64,000 nt of DNA, taken from Variovorax guangxiensis. Its GTDB lineage: Bacteria > Pseudomonadota > Gammaproteobacteria > Burkholderiales > Burkholderiaceae_C. The notes under the pieces were generated by a model. It had not been told where the DNA came from. It did no database searches and saw nothing but the letters and a program-made list of their open reading frames with translations. The position numbers were made by a program, and so were the translations under genes. Every line of letters starts with the position of its first letter. Position 1 is the stretch's first letter. Below, piece by piece: positions 58,444 to 64,000 of the stretch. The stretch is from contig NZ_RXFT01000010.1 in NCBI RefSeq assembly GCF_003952165.1, positions 204,100-268,099 on the forward strand, given 5' to 3'.

Positions 58444-59100
58444 TCAGCTGCTCAGCGCGGCCAAGGCGCGCTGGGTGATCTCGTCGACCGTGCCCACGCC
58501 CTTGATGGCGCGGTACTTGGGCGCGGCGGCCGGATCGGCCTTGGCCCAGGCGGAGTAGTAGTCGACCAGCGGACGCGTCTGCTGGCTGTATACGTCGAGC
58601 CGCTTGCGCACGGTTTCTTCCTTGTCGTCCTCGCGCTGGATGAGGTCCTCGCCAGTCACGTCGTCCTTGCCTTCCACCTTGGGTGGGTTGAACTTGACGT
58701 GGTAGGTGCGGCCCGAAGCCGGATGCGAGCGGCGGCCGCTCATGCGCTCGATGATGTCGCCGAAGGGCACGTCGATCTCGAGCACGTAGTCGAGCTTGAC
58801 GCCTGCCGCCTTCATGGCGTCGGCCTGCGGAATGGTGCGGGGGAAGCCGTCGAACAGGAAGCCGCTAGCGCAGTCGGGCTGCGCGATGCGTTCCTTCACG
58901 AGATTGATGATCAGGTCGTCGCTGACCAGTGCGCCGGCGTCCATGACGGCCTTGGCCTGCAGCCCGAGCGGCGTGCCGGCCTTGACGGCTGCGCGCAGCA
59001 TGTCGCCGGTCGAAATCTGGGGAATGCTGTATTTCTGGCAAATGAAGGCCGCTTGCGTGCCTTTGCCCGCCCCGGGCGCGCCCAGCAAAATTAGTCTCAT
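58444..59100 (-). CDS. adk: Adenylate kinase
   Basis: The enzyme interconverts AMP, ATP and ADP. The 218 residues start MRLILLGAPGAGKGTQAAFI with the P-loop, followed by STGDMLRAAVKAGT, GFLFDGFPRTIPQADAM and a lid domain with GRRSHPASGRTYHV. The lid lacks four cysteines, so no zinc is expected. It lies downstream of kdsB with a 137-bp gap. Confidence 0.97.
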   Translation of the reverse strand: MRLILLGAPGAGKGTQAAFICQKYSIPQISTGDMLRAAVKAGTPLGLQAKAVMDAGALVSDDLIINLVKERIAQPDCASGFLFDGFPRTIPQADAMKAAGVKLDYVLEIDVPFGDIIERMSGRRSHPASGRTYHVKFNPPKVEGKDDVTGEDLIQREDDKEETVRKRLDVYSQQTRPLVDYYSAWAKADPAAAPKYRAIKGVGTVDEITQRALAALSS

Positions 59101-59237
59101 GGTGTCCTCGGACGGTTCTTAGATTTTGTGTCGCGCCGAGCGTCGGCCCCATGGCTGGGCTGGGCGGAGTTGCTTCGAGGATAGCATGCGTGCCCTTCGG
59201 GAAATCCCGCTGTCGGTGGCCGTGGAGACGCGCAGGC

Positions 59238-60011
59238 TCAGGCGCCGGCCGCCGCGAAGACGGCGCGCACGCGCGCCAGGTCTTCCGGCGTGTCGATGCC
59301 GGGCCCCGGCGCCACATGGCTCACATGCACCGCGATGCGATGCCCGTGCCACAGCGCGCGCAGCTGTTCGAGTGCCTCCGTCGACTCGACGGGCGCAGGG
59401 GGCAGCGAAGGAAATCGCCGTACGAAGCCGGCGCGGTAGCCGTAGATTCCGATGTGGCGCAGTGCCGCGGGGGTGGCAGGCAGCATCGCAGGCGCGGCGC
59501 CATTGGCGGAGCCGTCGCGCCACCAAGGGATCGGCGCGCGGCTGAAGTACATCGCGTTGCCCTGCGCATCGAGCACGACCTTCACGACATTGGGATTCAT
59601 GAAGTCGCCGACCGAGTCGATCTCGTGGGCGGCGGTGCTCATCGCCGCCTCGGCGTGCGTGGCGAGCGTGGACGCCACGGCGTCGATCAGCGCGGGGTCG
59701 ATCAGCGGCTCATCGCCCTGTACGTTGACGACGATGTCCTCACCATCCAGGCCCAGTTGCTCGCAGGCTTCGGCCAGCCGGTCGGTGCCGCTGGGGTGAT
59801 CCTGCCGGGTGAGCACAACCTCGACGCCATGCGCCTTGCAGGCTTCGACGATGGATGGATCGTCGCCAGCGACGACCACGCGTGCAGCGCCCGACTCGCT
59901 GGCGCGCTGCGCCACGCGCACCACCATGGGCACGCCGGCGATATCGGCCAGGGGTTTGTTGGGAAGCCGTGTCGACGCGAGCCGCGCCGGAACGAGAACG
60001 GTGAAACTCAC
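59238..60011 (-). CDS. kdsB: CMP-Kdo synthetase
   Basis: The enzyme activates Kdo with CTP for LPS core synthesis. The 257 residues have VLVPARLASTRLPNKPLADI, EVVLTRQDHPSGTDRLAE and VNVQGDEPLIDPALID. The start is GTG 60011, overlapping the stop of the Trm112-like gene. It works together with LpxK and the Kdo hydroxylase encoded in this window. Confidence 0.96.
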   Translation of the reverse strand: MSFTVLVPARLASTRLPNKPLADIAGVPMVVRVAQRASESGAARVVVAGDDPSIVEACKAHGVEVVLTRQDHPSGTDRLAEACEQLGLDGEDIVVNVQGDEPLIDPALIDAVASTLATHAEAAMSTAAHEIDSVGDFMNPNVVKVVLDAQGNAMYFSRAPIPWWRDGSANGAAPAMLPATPAALRHIGIYGYRAGFVRRFPSLPPAPVESTEALEQLRALWHGHRIAVHVSHVAPGPGIDTPEDLARVRAVFAAAGA

Positions 60012-60190
60012 AGCCCGAGCTCTTCGTCGGAAAGCGTGCGTGCCTCGTTCTCGAGCAGCACCGGAATGCCGTCGCGCACCGGATACGCCAGGCGGGCGCT
60101 GCGCGAGTACAGCTCCTGCTTCTCGGGGTTCCAGGTCAGCGGCCCCTTGGTGACGGGGCAGACGAGCAGTTCAAGCAGCTTGGTATCCAT
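60008..60190 (-). CDS. Trm112-family small protein
   Basis: The 60-residue protein has the Trm112/UPF0434 core: LELLVCPVTKGPL, LYSRSARLAYPVRDGIPVLL and a conserved acidic end. Only one cysteine of a zinc site is left. Trm112 proteins activate methyltransferases in eukaryotes and archaea; the bacterial role is unclear. It overlaps lpxK by 20 bp and kdsB by 4 bp. Confidence 0.88.
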   Translation of the reverse strand: MDTKLLELLVCPVTKGPLTWNPEKQELYSRSARLAYPVRDGIPVLLENEARTLSDEELGL

Positions 60191-61193
60191 CGAGCGATGA
60201 TAGCTTTGCGTCGAGTGCGGCGAAGAATTCCGCGGACGGTACGAACTCCAGCGGCACGGCCAGCGCATCGGGCGCCTTGCGCCACAGCTTGACGGCGTCC
60301 TTTTCGGTGCAGACGAGAATCTGCTCCTTGCCGGATGGGCGTTGCCAGCTCTCGAAATCGAAGTGATCGGGCAGGGCGATGACGTCGGCGAGCGTCAGGC
60401 CGCGGGCGCGCAGCATTTCGAAGAAGGCTTCGGGCCGAGCGATCGCCGCCAGTGCGGTCAAGGGCTTGCCTGCGAGGGATGCCAGCGACACGCGGTTTCC
60501 GTCGCTGCCCAGGGCATCGTTCGCGAGGGTCCGCGTGGCGGTATGGCCGCCCGCGAAGGCCGGCCGCGATCCGCTGTGCAGCACCAGATCGCAACGGCGC
60601 GGCCAGGCTTCGCGCAGCGGGCCGGCAGGCAACCGCCAGCCGTTTCCGATTCCCCGGTCGTCGAATACGCAGATCTCGATGTCGCGCGCCAAGGCCAGGT
60701 GCTGAAGCCCGTCGTCGCTGACGATGACCTGCGTGGCCGGATGCCGCTCGAGCAGCGCGCGGGCCGCATCGATGCGCTGGCGCGCCACGAACACCGGGAC
60801 CCCGGTCGCATGGTGGATCAGTGCCGGCTCGTCGCCCACATCTTGCGGATCGCTGTCGCCGAGCACTTCGCGGCAGTCATCGGTACGGCGGCCATAGCCG
60901 CGCGACACCACGCCGACCTGAATGCCCCGCGCCTGCAGGTGGCGCACGACGGCCATCACGACCGGCGTCTTGCCCGCGCCGCCAGCGATCACGTTGCCGA
61001 CCACGATCACAGGTACGCGCACGCGCTCGGTCCGCAGCCATCCCATGCGATAGAACAAGCCGCGCACGGCGAACAGCGCGGCGTAGACGAGCGACAGCGG
61101 CCACAGCATGCAGGCCAGGAGGCCGCGGTGCAGCCAGGCCTCCTGCAGGCGCGAACCCGGGTTGCCGCTGTTGCTGCCGCCGTCCGAAGGCAC
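60171..61193 (-). CDS. lpxK: Tetraacyldisaccharide 4'-kinase
   Basis: This membrane-associated kinase adds the 4'-phosphate of lipid A. The 340 residues have an N-terminal membrane helix (LLACMLWPLSLVYAALFAVR), the P-loop VGNVIAGGAGKTPVVMAV and the RGYGRRTDD segment. GTG 61193 follows the exbD stop directly. It ends inside the Trm112 gene. Confidence 0.95.
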   Translation of the reverse strand: MPSDGGSNSGNPGSRLQEAWLHRGLLACMLWPLSLVYAALFAVRGLFYRMGWLRTERVRVPVIVVGNVIAGGAGKTPVVMAVVRHLQARGIQVGVVSRGYGRRTDDCREVLGDSDPQDVGDEPALIHHATGVPVFVARQRIDAARALLERHPATQVIVSDDGLQHLALARDIEICVFDDRGIGNGWRLPAGPLREAWPRRCDLVLHSGSRPAFAGGHTATRTLANDALGSDGNRVSLASLAGKPLTALAAIARPEAFFEMLRARGLTLADVIALPDHFDFESWQRPSGKEQILVCTEKDAVKLWRKAPDALAVPLEFVPSAEFFAALDAKLSSLDGYQAA

Positions 61194-61634
61194 TCAGTGC
61201 CCGGCTTGCGCCGTCGACTGGGCCGCGAAGGTGATCTGCATCAGGCCGGCGCGGCGCGCGGCTTCCATCACCGTCACCACGGCCTGGTGCGGGCTCGTCG
61301 CGTCGGCGCTGATGATCACCACGCTGTCCTTGCCCCCGGTGGCCGCGGCGGCGAGGGCGGCCGTCACGGTTTCCACGCTGCGGTCGGCCACGGCATTCTT
61401 GTTGACCGAATAGCGGCCGTCGGCCGACACCGCCACGATCACTTCCTTCGGATAGTCGCGCTGCGCATCGACGTCCGCCGTGGGCAGCCGCAACTGCATC
61501 TCGGTGAACTTGCTGTACGTGGTCGACAGCATCAGGAAGATCAGGATCACCAGCAGCACGTCGATGAACGGGATCAGGTTGATCTCCGGCTCGTCGCGCG
61601 CGCCGTGGCGGAACTGCATGCGGGCGCGGCTCAT
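61194..61634 (-). CDS. exbD: ExbD/TolR-family protein
   Basis: The 146-residue protein has one membrane segment with the critical aspartate in INLIPFIDVLLVILIFLML (near residue 26) and a periplasmic ExbD domain. With ExbB it forms a proton-driven stator for TonB or a Tol-like system. The ATG overlaps the exbB stop (ATGA). Confidence 0.9.
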   Translation of the reverse strand: MSRARMQFRHGARDEPEINLIPFIDVLLVILIFLMLSTTYSKFTEMQLRLPTADVDAQRDYPKEVIVAVSADGRYSVNKNAVADRSVETVTAALAAAATGGKDSVVIISADATSPHQAVVTVMEAARRAGLMQITFAAQSTAQAGH

Positions 61635-62263
61635 TTGCGCAGTGCGTTGAGATGGCGGGCGAAGCGCTCGCCGGAGAGTTCGAGGTTCAGCAGGTACTCG
61701 TCGACCCGGCTGCGGAAGTAGCGCCAGAAGATCAGTGTCGGGATGGCCACGATCAGGCCGAAGGCGGTGTTGTAGAGCGCGATCGAGATCCCGTGCGCCA
61801 ACTGCGCTGGGTTGCCCGAGCCCACCGCGCCGCTACCGGGCGATTGCGAGCCGAAGATCTCGATCATGCCGATCACGGTGCCCAGAAGGCCCAGCAGCGG
61901 GGCGGCCGATGCGATGGTGGCCAGCGCGGGCAGGTAGCGCTCGAGCTTGTGGGCGACGGTGCGGCCCGAGGCTTCCATGGCGGCGCGCAGGTCGTCTTCG
62001 GTGCAGCGCGGATTGGCGTTCAGCGCGCGCAGGCCGGCGGCCAGGACCTGGCCGAGCATCGAGTTGCGTTCGAGTTTGGTCACGACATCCGGACCGGGAA
62101 TGGCTCCGTGCGACGCGGTGATGGTTTCGTCGAGCAGCTTCGGCGGAAGTACCCTCACGGTCTTGAGACTCGTGAAACGTTCTATAACCAGCGCGAGCGC
62201 AATGATCGAACAAGCAAGCAAGGGCCAGATCGGCCAACCCGCGGCAACTATGATGGAAAACAA
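61631..62263 (-). CDS. exbB: MotA/TolQ/ExbB proton channel protein
   Basis: The 210-residue protein has three membrane segments (about 5-25, 118-140 and 160-185) and the conserved GLLGTVIGMIEIF and LYNTAFGLIVAIPTLIFW motifs. TTG 62263 is well supported by GGAGG 7 nt upstream. No tonB gene is in the window. The pair may energise TonB or a Tol-type system. Confidence 0.9.
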   Translation of the reverse strand: MFSIIVAAGWPIWPLLACSIIALALVIERFTSLKTVRVLPPKLLDETITASHGAIPGPDVVTKLERNSMLGQVLAAGLRALNANPRCTEDDLRAAMEASGRTVAHKLERYLPALATIASAAPLLGLLGTVIGMIEIFGSQSPGSGAVGSGNPAQLAHGISIALYNTAFGLIVAIPTLIFWRYFRSRVDEYLLNLELSGERFARHLNALRK

Positions 62264-62301
62264 GAAAATCCTCCGGCCCGTAGACTGCAAATGCGCGGCG
62301 A

Positions 62302-62310
62302 TTATCCACT
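62302..62310 (+). promoter_or_regulatory. DnaA-box-like word TTATCCACT
   Basis: Eight of nine positions match TTATCCACA. It lies 63 bp from the perfect box on the other strand. Confidence 0.45.
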
Positions 62311-62364
62311 GAGGTCACCATCGTCACGCGCCTTGTTTTTGTGTCAGCAAGGACGCACAGATTC

Positions 62365-62373
62365 TGTGGATAA
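62365..62373 (-). promoter_or_regulatory. DnaA box, perfect consensus
   Basis: The minus strand reads TTATCCACA exactly. With the first box it forms an inverted pair. The region is not an origin: there is no dnaA or dnaN, no box cluster and no long AT-rich tract. Confidence 0.5.
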
Positions 62374-62576
62374 CTTTGTGATTAACCTGCTGCGCAACGT
62401 GTCCGGACCCGCATGGGACGGCCTTTTCGCTGGATCGACTGAATTTTGAGCAGCACTTTTTTCAATGAAATCAATGGGTTGCACGAGAAACCGTGCGCCT
62501 GTCTCGCCTCGGGGGCCCAAGGCCGGGGCCTTGCCGCCTGTTGTGGAAGAGTGGCATCTGGCCGAGCGTGCATTTT

Positions 62577-63890
62577 GTGAGCGTGCGTGAACAGAATTCC
62601 GCGCCGGGGCCGCGTGTCTGGGCCGTCGGCGCCTTGTGCCGGGCGGTGGCCGACGCGCTCGACGCGCGCTTCAACCCGGTGTCCGTGCGTGGCGAGATCT
62701 CCGGCTTTTCGCGCGCCTCAAGTGGACATTGTTACTTCGCGCTCAAGGACGAGTCGGGCCAGCTGCGCTGCGCGATGTTCCGCCGGGCCGCCGGCCTTCT
62801 CGATTTTTCGCCGCGCGATGGCGACCAGGTGGAGGTGCGCGGGCGCCTTGCCGTCTACGAGCCGCGCGGCGATCTGCAACTGGTGGTCGAAAGCCTGCGC
62901 CGGGCTGGGCAGGGGGCCCTGTTCGAGCAGTTCCTGCAGCGCAAGGCGCGCCTGGAAGCCGAGGGCCTCTTCGATCCTGCGCGCAAGCGGGCGCTGCCGA
63001 CCATGCCGCGCTCGATCGGCATCGTCACTTCGCTCGGCGCCGCCGCATTGCACGACGTGGTCACCGCGCTGCGAAGGCGTGTTCCACACATTCCGGTCGT
63101 ACTGGCCCCCGCGGCTGTGCAGGGCGTCAACGCACCGGGTGAACTGGTGCGGGCGCTGCAGTCGCTGTATGAGCTCACGCCTGCCGTCGACGTGATTCTT
63201 CTGGTGCGCGGAGGCGGCTCCATCGAGGACCTCTGGGCCTTCAACGACGAGGCGCTGGCGCGCACCATCGTGCAGAGCCCGGTGCCGCTGGTCAGCGGCG
63301 TGGGGCACGAAACCGACTTCACCATCGCCGACTTCTGCGCCGACCTGCGCGCACCCACGCCGACTGCCGCGGCGGAGTTGGTGAGCGCGCCACGCGAGGT
63401 GTGGCTGGGCGCGCTCGATCTGATCGAGGAGCGGCTGGGCGAGGCGCTGGGCGGACGCCTCGATGTGCTCGGGCAACGTCTGGACCAGGCTGCGGGGCGC
63501 CTTGGCCGGCCTTCGGGCCTCGTGAATCGGCAACAACTGCGCCTGGCACACCATGCGCAGCGTCTTCGCTATACGGTGCTGGCCAGAAGGGAGCGCCTCA
63601 CGCAGGCACCGCGCCTGATCGCCGCCGACTTTCCGCAGAAGCTGGGCCGCGCGGTTGTGCAGCGGCGAGATCGGCTGGAACGTGTGGCTCTTCGTATGCG
63701 GCTGCTCGATCCGGCACTGGTCTTGCAGCGCGGCTATGCATGGCTGACCGATACAGACGGTCATGCGATCGTCAGCGCGAAGCAACTTGCGCCTGGCGAT
63801 GCAGTGAAGGCGCGATTGGCCGACGGTGAAGTCGACCTGACCGTCGCACCGGGCGGCGCGACGGGAACGCGTCCGACGTCGCCCCAATAA
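62577..63890 (+). CDS. xseA: Exodeoxyribonuclease VII large subunit
   Basis: The 437-residue subunit has an N-terminal OB domain (VRGEISGFSRASSGHCYFAL, ALKDESGQLRCAMFRRAA) and the catalytic core with RSIGIVTSLGAAALHDVV, LLVRGGGSIEDLWAFNDE and VSGVGHETDFTIADF. The C-terminal coiled region ends in a small domain (LQRGYAWLTDTDG). GTG 62577 and GTG 62583 are both possible starts; ATG is absent in the proper region. Confidence 0.94.
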   Translation: MSVREQNSAPGPRVWAVGALCRAVADALDARFNPVSVRGEISGFSRASSGHCYFALKDESGQLRCAMFRRAAGLLDFSPRDGDQVEVRGRLAVYEPRGDLQLVVESLRRAGQGALFEQFLQRKARLEAEGLFDPARKRALPTMPRSIGIVTSLGAAALHDVVTALRRRVPHIPVVLAPAAVQGVNAPGELVRALQSLYELTPAVDVILLVRGGGSIEDLWAFNDEALARTIVQSPVPLVSGVGHETDFTIADFCADLRAPTPTAAAELVSAPREVWLGALDLIEERLGEALGGRLDVLGQRLDQAAGRLGRPSGLVNRQQLRLAHHAQRLRYTVLARRERLTQAPRLIAADFPQKLGRAVVQRRDRLERVALRMRLLDPALVLQRGYAWLTDTDGHAIVSAKQLAPGDAVKARLADGEVDLTVAPGGATGTRPTSPQ

Positions 63891-63939
63891 TTACTTCCTA
63901 GAATCCTTCATTCCCACAACCAACCCACGAGAAAAAACC

Positions 63940-64000
63940 ATGGAACATGTGCTCCCACCCCTGCCGTACGCACTCGACGCACTGGCGCCCGAGTATTCGA
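63940..64000 (+). CDS. sodB: Fe superoxide dismutase, N-terminus only
   Basis: The first 20 residues, MEHVLPPLPYALDALAPEYS, match the N-terminus of iron superoxide dismutases. The gene runs off the right edge. A TAGAAT (63899-63904) could be its -10. Confidence 0.85.
   Translation, partial: MEHVLPPLPYALDALAPEYS

Larger units (their letters stand above)
62264..62576. other. 313-bp intergenic region between exbB and xseA
   Basis: This divergent region has no ORF of note. It contains two DnaA-box-like words (see the next two entries). A minus-strand GATAAT (62301-62306) could be the exbB -10. The part from 62400 to 62570 shows nothing further that I can support. Confidence 0.7.

Noticed and set aside
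62264..62576. Chromosome origin because of DnaA boxes
   Set aside because: Only two boxes, no dnaA/dnaN nearby and no AT-rich unwinding element.

Overview
This 64-kb window reads as core chromosome of a GC-rich betaproteobacterium, order Burkholderiales, family Comamonadaceae. The protein sequences look most like Variovorax; that is my inference from gene content and style, not a database result. Supporting points are the PHB-related genes (3-hydroxybutyrate dehydrogenase, PhaR), the Kdo hydroxylase, the order rpsB-tsf-pyrH-frr-uppS-cdsA-dxr-rseP-bamA-skp-lpxD-fabZ-lpxA-lpxB-rnhB, and frequent GTG/TTG starts. I see no insertion sequence, prophage, CRISPR array, rRNA or toxin-antitoxin pair. 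Most long overlapping frames are GC-driven shadows of real genes.

Layout. 1-8 kb: an EnvZ/OmpR-type two-component system, a small exported protein, a SIMPL-domain protein, 3-hydroxybutyrate dehydrogenase, an alpha/beta hydrolase, a RelA-type ppGpp synthetase and tRNA-Val(GAC). 8-13.4 kb: a small zinc-ribbon protein, PhaR, RimO, two tandem tRNA-Leu(CAG) genes that are copies of one another, and RNase R with no normal start codon. 13.4-18.7 kb: an SDR oxidoreductase, the NAD(P)HX repair enzyme, a small membrane protein, D-amino-acid dehydrogenase and an amidase. 18.8-34.2 kb: a long co-directional block for translation, UMP kinase, isoprenoid and phospholipid synthesis, outer-membrane assembly and lipid A synthesis. 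34.2-41.2 kb: carA, an embedded ORF6N-domain gene, carB, a Kdo hydroxylase, greA and a DUF4149 membrane protein. 41.2-48.1 kb: a glycosyltransferase, YhbY, RlmE, FtsH, FolP, GlmM and a GNAT acetyltransferase.

48.1-56.5 kb is the least housekeeping-like part. All genes here are on the minus strand: a 3-hydroxyacyl-CoA dehydrogenase, an enoyl-CoA hydratase/isomerase, a Crp/Fnr regulator, an APH-family kinase and an ACAD10/11-like acyl-CoA dehydrogenase. Further upstream are an MFS exporter, a D-2-hydroxyacid dehydrogenase and an orphan 127-residue ORF. The kinase/dehydrogenase pair suggests a route for 4-hydroxyacyl-CoA substrates. 56.6-64 kb: lexA with twin SOS boxes diverging from an asparaginase, then adk, kdsB, a Trm112-like protein, lpxK, exbD and exbB (minus strand), xseA (plus strand) and the start of sodB.

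How the genes work together: lpxD/fabZ/lpxA/lpxB, lpxK, kdsB and the Kdo hydroxylase are lipid A/Kdo enzymes at three separate loci. bamA, skp and rseP handle outer-membrane assembly and its stress response. No complete new system is evident. The best leads are the ORF6N gene inside carAB, the APH-ACAD operon, the probable ATC start of rnr, the terminator-like hairpin inside the start of folP, and the tRNA-Leu/terminator duplication.
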